NCBI RefSeq assembly: GCF_963678635.1
Contig: NW_026971375.1
Coordinates: forward strand, 1-55,128
Length of the DNA stretch: 55,128 nt
Direction: 5' to 3'
DNA from: Symsagittifera roscoffensis
Lineage: Eukaryota > Xenacoelomorpha > Acoela > Convolutidae
Shown in pieces: positions 32,560-44,645 of the stretch. The position numbers and the translations under genes were made by a program. Within the stretch, counting starts at the first letter, position 1, and every line of letters begins with the position of its first letter. The notes beneath the pieces were generated by a model. That model ran no database searches, had not been told where the DNA came from, and saw only the letters and a list, made by a program, of their open reading frames with translations.

Positions 32560-33840
32560 AGCAATGGGATTAGTACATTTTCCGCAAGACAAATACAAAG
32601 GTGTTAAGTTCATCGAACATTTGGAGAACCAACCAACCTTAAGTGGTCTCACAGAAACGTAGTTATCTGAACAATCGTAACAATTTAACTTAAGTTTAAT
32701 TGCTTCACAGAACTATATGTATTCAATCTTCTCTGGTTCTAAAACGTTGGAGGTGTGGCTCGTTATGTACAAAATAGAATCAAGACTTTAGCAACAAAAA
32801 AATATAAGGACAAGTCAATACAAAATAATATCAAGCAATATTGGAAATCAAGAAACGAAAAAAGTCAATTGATAGGGTTGTCTACAAACCAAAATCATCT
32901 GCGACAAAACAACTCCTAACAAAATGGAAAACCGTTTTGACAGTATCGCTATTGGTCGATCAGATGAACATGTTGTTTGCGGCAATTTTAACTTGAATTT
33001 CTCCAAAACACGAGAAAACCTCACGTAGCACAAATTATGCAAGGAAAGAACTTTTTCCCGGAGAAAAGAAATTGGGCCAACAATGGAAACGGCAACTTGC
33101 AACCCTAAAAATAAAAGAGTTTTTTGCTGATCTATTTGAAACAACTTTTAATTATTGCTAAGAAAGAACTGTTATCCCAAGGGCTTGAAAGTTCCAATAT
33201 TTTTACCAATTCAGAAAAAAGGCAGAAAAGGGGGCCGGAAAACTTCAGACCATTTTTCTATTATCCTTTAATTGGCACAATTTTCGAACAATTATTTTAC
33301 AAGGATATCGCGATAAACGAGGCACAGCATCGCTCATGGAAAAAAAAGCTTGCAACAAACACTTATGCTTTTACAGTAACACAGTGCCCATTGGTAGATT
33401 TGAAAAAAAAAACTTCGATACCGTTAAAGATTCCGATTTACTTGAAAAACTCAGAGGACATTCAAACAAGATATACAAACACAGTATTTATAAGATCGTA
33501 CGCAGTATAAAAAAAATACAAATCTTTGCTAACTAATGTTTTAAGTGGAGTGTCGCAGGGCTCATTTCTTGGTCTATTGCTTTTCAAACTACACATGAAT
33601 GAGTTAACTGTCGACAAAAAACCTAAGCGAATATAGCTTACTTAATTATGCGCACGCTGCAACAGTTAACGATAGTGCAAATTCACATTGTTATCAATAG
33701 TACATGAAGCAGTCATGAATGAGATCGTGAAATGGCTGAGCCAACACCAACCAACACTAAATGGCCCGAGACTATACGTATCAAGATGGGAAAAACCATC
33801 ACCTGTTAAACATCGAAATCTGTATTTCATTTAAAATCGG
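32560..33840 (+). mobile_element. LINE (non-LTR retrotransposon) remnant
   Basis: Frame-broken coding in the + direction. VGGVARYVQNR (about 32750) and VVCGNFNLNFSKT (about 32970) resemble an apurinic-type endonuclease. GPENFRPFF and FEQLFYKDI (33234-33305) match the RT motif around the fingers. LSGVSQGSFLGLLLFKLHMN (33541-33600) is the G-V-x-Q-G-S-x-L-G-P-L-L-F box. NEIVKWLSQHQPTLNG follows at 33718. The catalytic Y-x-D-D box is not intact. No poly-A or target duplication was located. Confidence 0.75.
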
Positions 33841-34803
33841 GGAAATCGAAAAAGTTCAACCTTTTGGATACTAGGGAGTATATAAAGATTTCTCCTCGTA
33901 TAGATAAAATAATAAACAAATTGCTCCTTTTTGCAGAATGCTCCATCAAATGTGCAAATAGTTGAAACTGGCGCACTTTTTTGAAGCTTAAAAAACTTGC
34001 GTTTAACTGGTTTCACAATACGGGATACCTGATTAGGCCATTACAGACATAACATCAAACAAGTCACTTGAAACTAAAATTAAAAGAATAAAAGAATAAC
34101 TGTGAAACTGGGGGAACATTTTTCCTAATATAAATTCTACAGTCAACCATAAGCGGTACTGAGATAATTATTTTGCAAAGTAAGCGCACCACAAACAAAC
34201 AAAAAATCATTCCCAAACATTGAACAAACACCAAAGTAAAAAAGAGACTTCGCTTACAATATTAACTAAACCAATTCTTCACCTAGTTCTATCAGTTTTT
34301 TCAAATCGGCCAAATTTCTTCAAAACAGCAGCGAAAAATCAAATCACGCTTTAAACCATAATTTTTAAGAATTTCATTTTGGATAACGGGGTGTTCCAGA
34401 TTTTTTCAAGATTGAAAAATCCAAAGCATGGAACGTATACAGTTTATTTGCTACTTTTTAGGATGTTTTTCTTTCGATTTCTGTAACTCGATCAAAAATT
34501 TGAGTTTTCGAGCAGCTTCATATCTTGCTATGCGCGCATAATGCTAGATTCACTTTTTTCTGCTTGAGGCGTCTGAAAACAGACCTTTAGATCTAATGGT
34601 GTCCTCTCAATCCATTTCAATCAATTTTTTGCTTATTTTTGTTTTGAATAAATTATCATTAGATTAGATTGGAAACAAATTTTTAATACTTTTATGTAAA
34701 GATTTTGAAAATTCTGTCGTTTTTGTGAAGCAGGAACTAGTTAGGACCCACTGAACGGCATTTAGAAAGCTCAGTGATATGCCGTGCGCGAGTAATAAAT
34801 TTT
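33841..34803. other. Intron, no feature recognised
   Basis: AT-rich with no recognisable repeat or coding sequence. Confidence 0.35.
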
Positions 34804-35339
34804 GTTCAGACTTTCGATACGAAAATAACGAAATATTTGTGCTCGGGTGGGTTTTTTTTCTTCTTCAGACAAATTTCGACTTTTTAACTAGCCATTTTTG
34901 ACGGAATTTTCTTGAATCATTCGAAAGCCATTGTTGTCCTGAGCTTAAATCTGGACAGATATTTCACCTGTGATTATTTTTCGTAAAGTTATAAGGGTTT
35001 AAACATTGCCGTTTTGGCCCACTTGGGACAATTAACTTGCGATATATTTCGCGCTATTAACGCGTAAGCGTAGATTTAATGCGTCTCAGAAATCGTTCCA
35101 AATTGGTTGAAAGAAGCTTCTTTGCCGTAATTGATTTGTTACAAGGAGCGAAATCTATTGTTTTATACTTTATATGGCGTGTGGGGGGATAATCTTTATA
35201 GAAAAATTTTCAAATTTTAGAAAAAAAGTTTTTCATTTTCTTTTGTTTCATTAATTTTTTATGTTATTACTGCTGCTCCATAAACCTTAAAAGGCAGTCG
35301 GAACATTCAGGGCTTCGCCCTGATACGAGCAGTCTTGTT
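34804..35339 (+). mobile_element. 530-bp hairpin-ended element, copy 5 (most complete)
   Basis: Begins GTTCAGACTTTCGATACG and ends with the internal inverted repeat GGCAGTCGGAAC (35294-35304), the perfect hairpin CAGGGC-TTC-GCCCTG (35308-35322) and the tail CAGTCTTGTT. No protein is encoded. A T stretch precedes the element, and a T follows or is shared with its end, as expected for insertion between two T residues. The tail ends 22 bp before the exon at 35361. Confidence 0.85.
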
Positions 35340-35360
35340 ATACTTTGCGTTTCAAAATAG

Positions 35361-35627
35361 GTGAGGAAGTAATGGACCAAGATATTTGGAGCAACTCTAC
35401 GTCAGCTGAAATCATAATCACTGAATTAAACGACAGCCTTTCTCTGAAACATGTTGACTGCTATACGGCGATTGGAGCGAGTTGTACCAATGTAATAAGC
35501 ATAGAGGTGAAATTTAACAATTCTATTGTTCTGCATGGCTTGATCGCAGGAGAATCCTACTCAATTGGAGTAATCTTAGAAAACGAAACTGGAGAAATTT
35601 ACTACAAGCAAGCACATGTCTGTACGG
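35361..35627 (+). CDS. FN3-like module exon (89 codons, phase 1-1)
   Basis: Acceptor TTTCAAAATAG and donor ACG-G/gtaaga bracket 267 nt in one frame. It reads GEEVMDQDIW, SAEIIITELNDSL and then IVLHGLIAGESYSIGVILEN, the FN3 E-F turn with Tyr in the F strand, ending AHVCTG as in the 12.2 kb exon (LVCTG). Five Asn-x-Ser/Thr sites suggest a glycosylated extracellular module. The acceptor has a poor pyrimidine tract, and most of the upstream intron end is mobile-element sequence. Confidence 0.72.
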
Positions 35628-36650
35628 GTAAGAAATACTGCTTTACATAAAATTAAGCTATCACCAAATTTCGTTTTGAGAGGATCCTGTGAACAAGGTC
35701 AGCTCCTACAGCTGTTTCATACTAAGTTATTAAAACCCCTATTAAGGACTAAATCAAACGCTTGGGTACACGAAAAAATTGTATCTTCTAACCTCAAATT
35801 TTGAACTCAAAAACCGTAGTTTTAGTAGAAAAACATTAATTAGAGACCTCAAAACAGTCAGGTGAAAAATTGTGTCGCGAGAAAATAAGTTGTACTTGTC
35901 TTCGAAACTGGGAACAACTGTCTCTATGTGTATTTTATCTACTCTCATAGAAATTTAATTATATTTTTTCTTCGGATCATTACGAGGCGAAACTGTGCAC
36001 TGGATAGGGGCACAATTTGGTGTTTATAGGGCAATGGAATTCAGAGACAAGTTTTGGAACATGTTTGAAAATGTATGTGGACTCCACTAAAAAAAGTTAT
36101 TTAGATTCTGCAAATGTTATCGGCAAGTTTTTAATGAATCCGCAAATACATAAAACATGATAATGTTGCCGTGTTTTAGTGATAAGTTTGTGCAATCCAA
36201 AACAGCAAAAAATATCAAAGAAACGTAGCAATGTTGCGAATTTCACAGCAAATTGTTTTCAACCTAATGCGGATTCCGCTTACAAATAACAAATTACTCA
36301 GTTTGGCCTCGTAATGTTGAATCTAAACCTAATATTTAGTCTCTTTTGACTTGATTTGAAAACAATTGAAGGTCAAAATCAAAATTGAAACGAACTTTCA
36401 TTTTAATTGATGGGGGATTGAATCTACGATTACTTTGAGCACAACAATTCAAAATGGGATCATCGATGAGCAACATATTTTGTTCGAATACACTATGCAG
36501 CAAGCAATTTGATCCTTTTAAAAAGTTACCAGACAAAAATTTCATCCCTTGGTATTTATAGCGTGCATCGGGAGTAGGATTTTGATCAAAAGAGAAAATC
36601 AAATATGCATTGGCTGCTTTTCATAAATTATCAATTTTAAAGAGACACTT
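35628..36650. other. Intron, no gene recognised
   Basis: AT-rich. A 36-bp segment at 36499-36534 (AGCAAGCAATTTG...GTTACCAGAC) has a diverged direct copy at 37476-37511 on the other side of the inverted-repeat element. Confidence 0.4.
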
Positions 36651-37403
36651 CCAGGGTTGACCAAAAATGCTTATCATACAATTCTCATTAATGGGAAATT
36701 TCTTTTCATACAATCCATACAATTCCATACGTACAGAAAATTGTATAAAATCTCTATAATAAACCTTTTCTCATAAATGGAAATTGTATGATAGGAGTTT
36801 TTCCATAAACCAAAAAGCTGTTTTTTGTTTCTAATTTCATTTTCTGAGAAATTTTGGGCTCTGTTTGCAACCAAAAACAAGGGACAATGACCTTGGTTAC
36901 TCAAACCAATAAATTTTGGACGGTCTTGCATTTACAATGCTCAGAAAACGACCTGAAATGTCTTCGAGCTGTCTTTCACAAATGATACAACGAAAGTAAC
37001 AACTTTTAATTTTTGGCAAAATTTTTCAAAAATGATTATTTTAAATTTTTGAATTTTCAGATTATCAGTCATTGATCAAGGCATACATAAGCACGCCATA
37101 CAAACGAAGTAGCAATTATCAGCATTTTTGAAAAAAAAAATTTAAGTGAAACGAAAAAAGCCAAAATTATCGTAACCAGGGCTACGTTATGCAAACAAAA
37201 AATTAAATTTGGCATCCATAAATTTTTTTCGGAAAAGGTTCGTTTGCGTACAAAATTTGAATTGCGGTTGATAAAAAGAACAAAAAAAAATTGTGGCAAA
37301 ATTGTATGGCAAGCATTTTCTCCATACACCGGATGTATAGAATTGTATGATAATGATTTTTGTTGTATGGAATTGTATTTTCGGTGTATGGAGGTCAACC
37401 CGG
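36651..37403. mobile_element. Short element with imperfect terminal inverted repeats
   Basis: CCAGGGTTGACC at 36651-36662 and GGTCAACCCGGC at 37392-37403 are inverted repeats matching at 10 of 12 positions. Internally each end carries several copies of ATTGTATG or CATACAAT, in matching inverted arrangement. No transposase is visible. The CAGGGTT-like terminus resembles hAT-type elements, but no 8-bp target duplication was found, so the class is unproven. Confidence 0.55.
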
Positions 37404-37719
37404 CTAATAATTGCAAGCTCATAATGCTCAGGTGGCAATATAGTGCGTCTCGAAAAACTTTTCAAAATGAATTGAAGCAAGCTATTTGGTCCTACTAATG
37501 CGTTACCAGACACTGCAACCCAATGGTGTACTTAACATAACATCATAACATGTAAGTTAAGGACAAGTGTTTAAAAAAAATGGAAAACAAAAAGTGAAAA
37601 TTACTGTTTTATAGACGTAAAAAAGCAGCCAGAAATTCACGGACTCTCAGTAAAACGAGAGGTTTGATCTTTAATTTCAAAACTAAAAACTAGAATAAAA
37701 AACAATTAAGACAATAAAT

Positions 37720-39230
37720 ACAATAATGGATGCAAAATCAAGTAATTACTCTTCAAAATTATAATCTCATGTTTGGTCAGTTGAACCTGTACGGCGTTAA
37801 GCCAACGTTAAATATGAGCAATATGTCAGACGATTCTCAAGAACAGCTACTTTTACCAAGCTCACATTAAAGATTCCGTTTATCAAACCGTTCGGATTCT
37901 ATATACACACGTTCATACATTGCGGTTTGGCATGGCGCAGTTAGCAGAGTTTTCGAAAACCTACTGAAAATCAATTCATTCTGAGAAAAGGATTTAGCTG
38001 AACCACCACTAGAGTGGTCTAAATAGGCAGCAAAGTTCGAAATGGCGGTATTTGCGAAAGACGGGATAAAAGTACGAAAACTATAAAAGACTAAACCAAC
38101 ACTAGTTGAACCGACATTACCTATTTACGAATTGGAAAAAACGGGGGAAACGGAAGCACAAAGAAAAAACCTTTAAGTCAGAAATCAAGAAAATCTAGTC
38201 GGTTGGGAAAACCACGTGCTTAAAGCTCAAGACAAAGGAGTTTTATGTAATTCTTTCCGGTGGGATGAGGCAGATGCAAAAGTACGAAGTTATATTTGTC
38301 TTTGTCTTGGTGCCGAGGGGCAACGACAGGTTCACTAAAAAGACCAGCCTTTAACTCAAATACTGTGACCACAAGAGCCCTAATAACACAATTTAGGAGG
38401 TATTTTCGTCACAAACATAGTCATAGCATTTGAGAGGTACAATTTCAATTGTAGAAAGCAAAAGAAAACAGAAACTCTTGAACAATTTCACGCAGACATA
38501 GTCAAACTAGTTAGGAGGGCCGATTGTGGAGATTGTCAGAGAAATGTTCACCGCACATATGCATAACGTGAAAACTGCAGAAAAACTACTAGTCCATACG
38601 CGAAATCCTCAAGATGCGTATGAATATGCAATACCCCGGGAAAAAGGTAATGAACATAGTCGCACTAAATCAAACAGGAACCAGTACATTATATCAACAC
38701 ACGTGGCCGTAGTAATTATGCTAACAACCAAGGTTCACAGAGAGGACGGGCCGGATTTCCAGGTCGACCATAACCACGTAGAACACAAATTATAAGAGGA
38801 CAACAACAACTGAACGCAAACTTCAATAATCAGCAACAATGTTACAAATGTGGTCATCAATTCGGACAAAATCACTTACAATTATGCCCAACAAAAGATA
38901 AAATTTGATCAAAATGTGCCAAACTGGGTCATTTTGCCAAAGTGTGTCTCGATCAGGAAACGTTAATTATATGTGGATGGCAACGATGAGGAACAGCAGG
39001 AGGAAATCGAAACTGAGAATCACGAAACAGATAACGATCTAGTGGCAATCGCAACAGTTACATCCAGAGATGGCTGGGACAACTACCAAATAAGTTCTCA
39101 GTAATGGCAATTTCAGAAGCATTCGAAACTAAAAACACGGCCAATTTATCAGAAGATGATCCTAACGGACATATAGTAAAGCTAAAAACGAAAACAGACG
39201 AATCATCTAGTACATTATTAATAACGGCTA
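37720..39230 (+). pseudogene. Ty3/Gypsy gag remnant with zinc knuckles
   Basis: Fragmented + strand coding. WDEADAKVRSYICLCLGAEG (38262-38321), TLEQFHADIVKLVRRADCGD (38475-38534) and REMFTAHMHN with PQDAYEYA (38535-38630) resemble a Gypsy gag core. CYKCGHQFGQNHLQLC (38840-38887) is a first knuckle-like motif, and SKCAKLGHFAKVC follows (38910-38948), where the first Cys position reads TGA. A protease-proximal stretch continues to about 39220. No pol follows, so this is a truncated element unrelated in sequence to the one at 14-26 kb. Confidence 0.75.
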
Positions 39231-40559
39231 ATTGCCACCTAGCAATCAGCATTCTGATCACCGCTGTCAGTGTTGTCTACCGATCAAAAATATTAACACT
39301 TTAAATCCAGTTTTTGACCGATAACTTTTTTGAAACTTCAGAATTTTTTTTAAGAACTCAGTCTCTTTAACGGAGTAAAACTTTTTCAAATCCGCGTTTA
39401 AAAAAAAACAATATGAGTTACGATTACTTAGCTTATCTTCAAACAGTTTTCTCAGAATAATAATTATCGAAATTAAAAGCATTTGAAGATTTAAGCCATC
39501 CTTTTCTCACAAAGTTATCATTTGGGAAACATTTACAAAAAATGAGAGAACATTATTGATTCTCAACCAAGTGCTACTTGGTTTAGATCTCCCTCTATGA
39601 AACTTTCAAAGTATTTTTTCTAGCTTATACCCGGTTGTTTTGCTCTCAAAGTACCAGTTTTCCATCAGCGCGAAATTACAGAATGTAGCCAAATCTATGA
39701 AACTGTCACATTAAACCATTTAATTCTACTGTTCAGAAAGTTTAATGTTGCTTTAGAAGAAGAAGAAGAAGAAGAAGTAGAAGACTAAAATTAGTTTTCA
39801 AAATATAGTTACAAATGTAGATTAGTTACTCATGTTTCCATATTATGAGATGAAAAATTTACTTCAATAAAATCATCAATTTGGGAATGAAAATGTGAAA
39901 AGTAAGAAGATATATCTGTACACCCGTAAAAATTGAATCGGGTAAATTTATTAAAACATTGTCAAACTGAACACATAATTGAAAATCAATTCTCAAAACT
40001 GAATTCACGCCATGTCTTTGTATACGTACATATAACAGTAGACTTAGTTTCAGTAATGTAGAACTCTTATAATTTTTTTCTTGAATGTTGATGAGGTAAA
40101 CAAAACCAAAATTTCGTAACTTACTCAGCAACGAATTCCATTATTTTGACGTCAGATGAAAAAAAAACGTTTTTGTAGAGAAGCAGTTGAACAGTACTTA
40201 TCAAACATTACTTGCGTTGTTCGTTGAATTATTCTGTAATTCGCTTTCGGTAGAATCAATGCATTTTAAAAGCAAGCCTTATATTAGTAAGATACTGATA
40301 TAATTAAGAAACACCTTTCCACTAATTTTTTTTCATATCTCCGACAAACGGTTTACTTTTTTGTAGTGCGGCAAAAGATTACAATTTTGATTTTAAAAAT
40401 GTACCTTTCAAAGCCCAATTTAATTGCTTTTCTGAGGACATCATTAAAGTTGAATTCATTTGCTGCAAAAACATTGCTGCAAAAATAAATGACTTAAAAC
40501 TAAACAATGAAGCAAAGCAATCAAACACACTGTGGGAAGTTTGTTGTCGAATAGTATCT
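39231..40559. other. Intron with a GAA microsatellite
   Basis: AT-rich, no coding signal. A (GAA)n run of about seven units lies at 39756-39777. Confidence 0.6.
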
Positions 40560-43080
40560 ATCTTTTAATTCAGGGGTGATTTTTTGCAATATTTTTTTCT
40601 TTGAGATCGAAATAAAAGATTCGAATAAAGAACTTGCATTCAGTTTTCTTTGTTACGTATTTCTCATTTATGATAGGCTGATCAGTTTCCATTTTCTGTT
40701 TATCGTTTTTTGTGCTAAAAAGTTTAATTCTGATTTTTATGCAACCAAATTCAACTTAGTCTCGGCAAAAAATTTAGTGATTTCGAGCAAGGAACTTTGT
40801 AACTGATATCACTCATCATTTTAGTAAAAGGTGTGATGCAAATATCAAACAGTCGTATGTATGTTGCACCAAAGTATATTCATGAGATATTCGTTTTTGT
40901 ATATCATTGATGGACCCAGTACCGTACCTTTTGGCACACCTTTTGTAACTTCAACCCAGTCAGAAAAACTTCCATTCACATTTACCCTAAGTATTCCGTT
41001 ATTTGAGCCAGAAGAATTTTTTCAAAGATTTCGAAAAACGCATATGTTTTTGAAATTCTGCGATAATTTTTTGGATCTAACGGGTTCTCTTTTTCAAATA
41101 AGGGTGTGACATTAGCTTTCTTTAGTTTCAATGGATCAACCTTCTCATCTATTCAGGAAATAATAACAAAAACAAGGTGGGTCAAAATTATTAGTTGGCT
41201 GTTACTTATTGCCCAAGCAGGTACAGTAGAGGTTCCCAGAGGCTTTTTGACATTTAATTTTCAAAGCATTATTTCAGTGTTATGTGCTGAAAATGAGAAA
41301 GTTGAAGTTCAGGCTTAACTGGAATATAAGATTGCGACTTAACAGAGCCAAAAAACTCGCCTAATTTTGAGAATAAATAGTTAAAATGATTTGCAACTTT
41401 TATATTTCATTCTGAGTTACCATTTCATTGAATGACTTTTGTATTGCCGGAATTCTGCTGCTGCTTGAACAGTAACCACGAACCTGGTTGTTAATTTTCC
41501 ATTTTTGCTGAATAGTGTTCCGAAGTGAAAAGACACTTAGCGATTGCTTTTCTCGTTTATATTTAATTATGCTGGCCACTTGTTCACGGCAAAGACGATA
41601 GACTTGGCAATTATCTTCAGTATTTTGATTTCGATAAACTAATTGCGATTCTAGCTTACTTTTCAAACTTTCTTTGCACTCTGAACCAACCCAATTTAAT
41701 TTCAGCTTATTTTCAGTTTTAAAATTGCTGATGTTTTTTTATTGGCGCATGTTGGTCAAGAGCAAAAGAAATTGAAATTATTGTCAATGAAAACACGTTT
41801 TGTGCGTCTAAGCTGTGGTATAACTCAAACCAATAATGAGCCGAAAGAGTTTTAAAGAGTCTGATTTACGGTAGTTATCTTTGTTGAAAGTAAAAAGAGT
41901 TTTGGCAAAACCTTTCCACATTTAATATTTGTCAGGCAAAAGGTTCCGTTTTATAAGAATTATCAAAACAAAATTTCGGAGTCAATTTTTTTTTGGTATA
42001 AACAAAAAAACATCACCAACTTGTACTTTTATCAAAGATTGTCTCAATTCCTCAACAACTTTGTTTACCTACTTGATTTTCTGATTACATTTTGAAAACT
42101 CAACTGAACAAATTTCAGTTTTTTTTTGCATTCTTGGAACACACTTATAGACAACTTCTATTGTTTCGTATAGGCCTTCACTCTTGGTGCAAGTAACAAA
42201 TTGTTTTTGAGAGAAGGAGTCAGTTGGGGTGATCTCCGCTCATATTTTTTCAGTTTTACTATGAAAAAAAACTTCCGGGAGCTGAAATATACCAGAAATT
42301 TTTTCGCTTTCTCCAATACTTCTATTTGAGATATAGCGATTAAAAACGCGGCACAAAACAAATAAAATTTAATTATTTAGCATCACAGATTGGTTTAAAA
42401 AATTCAAACTTATACGCCAAATACTTATCGAAGAAAAAAAACACAAAAAAACTAGTTTCTGAGAGGCCTTGCACTGTTTAGAAAAAAAATAAGCATATCT
42501 GCGGTTTTCGGATCTAAATTAGATAGTTTTTGGGGTTTAAAATGGTTCGGGTTGTTTTTTTACAAGAATTCGGTATTATTGAAGAACTATTAAAAGAATC
42601 TCTAAAGTTTTGCAGTAAAAATTCAACACTTGTATCAAAAGGATGCAGTACGTCCGAAGTAAGAGCATCATTATTCTGGTTAAAAACCTTGTTAATGTCT
42701 AAAGTACAAACCTTACATCGCCTAAATCTTTCAAACTTGTCGAAATAAGTTAAAATACTGCTAATTAGGTTTCTGTACATTTGCATCAAAATCTTTTCTA
42801 AAAGCTCCTAAAGGAGTTACACTAAAGATTGAGACTGTTTGGGGGGTAAACGATTTACGATTTAATGAATAGATTAATTTCTCTAAATTTTCCACAGATT
42901 CTTCTGCATCGCATGTGCTTGAAAGACAGTAAGTTATTCCAATCAATGTACTTACGTGTTTGAAAATGCGAGGTTTGTAAATTTTCACCCGTTCCACCAG
43001 TACAGAAATTTTGTGGCCTCCAAATCCTCTCGATAATATAATTTCTGATGTTTGTTCTCCATTTATTTCGTTCACTATAG
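40560..43080 (-). mobile_element. LINE remnant, opposite strand
   Basis: On the minus strand the order runs from high to low coordinates. An endonuclease-like segment with LVERVKIYKPRIF (about 43000) and YFDKFERFRRCKVCTLDIN (about 42740) comes first. Next is a linker with NTIQQKWKINNQVRG (about 41500), then the RT box GVPKGTVLGPS (about 40910-40945). A thumb-like LLEITKFFAETKLNLVA lies near 40750-40800. Stops and frame changes separate these parts. Antisense + strand frames in this region are shadows. Confidence 0.65.
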
Positions 43081-43851
43081 ATACTTTCAGTAATAATCCG
43101 CGGTGTTCATCCTCTCTTGGTTTTTTTTGTACAATTTTTTCGTGATCTTGGTCATTTATTTCTTGGCCGCGTTCATTGATTTCGACTGGTGGGTTTAACT
43201 AATTATTTCTGGTATTTTTTACGTTTTTTTTGCTCCATTTTTTAAAATTTTGTCTTTATTTTCTGAATCTTTCGAATTACCCGTATTTTTTGTTTTTTCC
43301 AGATCAACAAATTTGTTACCTTTTTCTTTTTTCTTGGTTGACGTCGATAGGCTTTCGATAATTTTTTTGAAAAAAAATAATGTCTTCCGTGGCGTTTTTA
43401 TAACTCTCCTATTTCAATTTGATCTTAAATTTTTGGTAAGTTTTGAGGTCAAACATATTGGCGATTAAAAGAAGAAGTTAAAAATAAAGCGTTAAAATAA
43501 CCAACCGTTCACTAAAAAAAGTCAGTCGCTGGCAGTTTTTTCTCGTTTTTCACCTTATTTTTTTACTTCAATTTTTTACAAAGTAGTTGAGCCAATTGCT
43601 TTCAGTCGATGCAAATAATTTGATGAGTTCCTAAGTAACATTTGACAAAATGATATTTGAAAAAGTTAAAGAATAAAAAAGTAGAAGTTGAGTTTTTTGA
43701 CAACTAAGGCATAAAAACTTGCCAAACTAATTCCTTAGTGATCTATGAATGAGTTATCAAAAAAATTTAATTTGACAAAAGTAGCGAAAGTAGTTGGGAG
43801 TTTCAAATAAATTGAAGCTTTTTAAAATTAAATCATTTTCATTTGTTTTAG
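43081..43851. other. Intron end before the 43.85 kb exon
   Basis: The left part may extend the LINE remnant upstream (minus strand) without recognisable motifs. The right part is AT-rich and closes with ATTTGTTTTAG. Confidence 0.35.
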
Positions 43852-44154
43852 TCCCAAGAGGTGTGGATCTTTCTTACATCTCGATAAAACAACAGTCGGA
43901 CGTGGTTTATTTGGGAGCATCAACTCAATCTGACATAAAATCTGTCGATGGAAAAATCGATGGGTTCAGAATTAAATCAATCACTCCTGTCGCCTCAGTG
44001 ATGTTTCCAGCAGGACTGGATAACGCGTCTGCAGATGGAGCAATAGCAGTGAAATTTCCTCCTGCCGATATTTTTAGAATTCAAGTCGCGAGTTACATAG
44101 AAGGTTGTGAAAATGTCGAGTCTTACGAAATTGCTACCTTCGAGTACTGCTCAG
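43852..44154 (+). CDS. FN3-like module exon (101 codons, phase 1-1, GC donor)
   Basis: Acceptor TTTGTTTTAG then TC-CCA, the same split-Val start as the 27.3 kb exon (VPRG versus VPDN). The frame is 303 nt with VPRGVDLSYISIKQQ, GKIDGFRIKSITP, IAVKFPPADIFRIQVASY and EYCSG. The C-terminal Phe/Tyr-x-hydrophobic strand followed by Cys and the closing C-S/T-G match sibling modules. The donor is TCA-G/gcaagt, a GC donor with an otherwise excellent consensus. No GT donor in phase 1 lies close by. Confidence 0.66.
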
Positions 44155-44304
44155 GCAAGTTTCACCTTTTTCTTTCTGATAAAAAAAACAGTTTATATCA
44201 ATGCTACTTTGTCAATGTTTATTATTCTACAAATTCTGCCTTTGAATAAGTATCATGTGCTATCTATCGGATAACTTAATATTTTTATGCTTCGATTGGT
44301 TAGA
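44155..44304. other. Start of intron after the 43.85 kb exon
   Basis: AT-rich, nothing recognised beyond the GC donor. Confidence 0.3.
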
Positions 44305-44645
44305 ATCAAATCAAGTGCCGACGTAAGATTTTCTCGGGGATGCAGGGATAAAAAAAATCAAAAATTTTGTCGTCCTTTACTGAGCTCTCCCAAATCCCTA
44401 TAAGGACCCTAGTTTGACCTTTCTGCTCCGCAGGTAAATGTTTGAACAGCAGGCCAAAAAAAGCATTTATAGGCACTTTTTGAAAATGTTGCCCAAAAAA
44501 CCGCGTTTTTTCGGCGCGCGCTCCCCCGTCGAAGTTAGTAAAAACTGGCGCCAAGGTGTCTGTAGAAAAATTTCAGGGTTAAGGGGGACACTTAAGGTCG
44601 GCAAGGGGTCGATATTAACCCCACCCCCCTAAGTCCGCTACTAGC
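44305..44645. mobile_element. GC-richer MITE-like element
   Basis: Clearly higher GC than its surroundings. It starts AGTGCCGACGTAAGAT and ends CTAAGTCCGCTACT, which are imperfect inverted repeats (AGT-GCCGACGTAAG against AGTAGCGGACTTAG). It has C and G homopolymer patches and no protein. A shared CCAAGGTGTCT / CCAAAGGTGTCT string and a GCGGA-type end suggest a diverged relative at 52765-53060. Confidence 0.55.

Noticed and set aside
37920-37990. tRNA-like A-box sequence (TGGCGCAGTTAGCAGAG)
   Set aside because: No matching B box or acceptor stem follows, and the cloverleaf cannot be completed.
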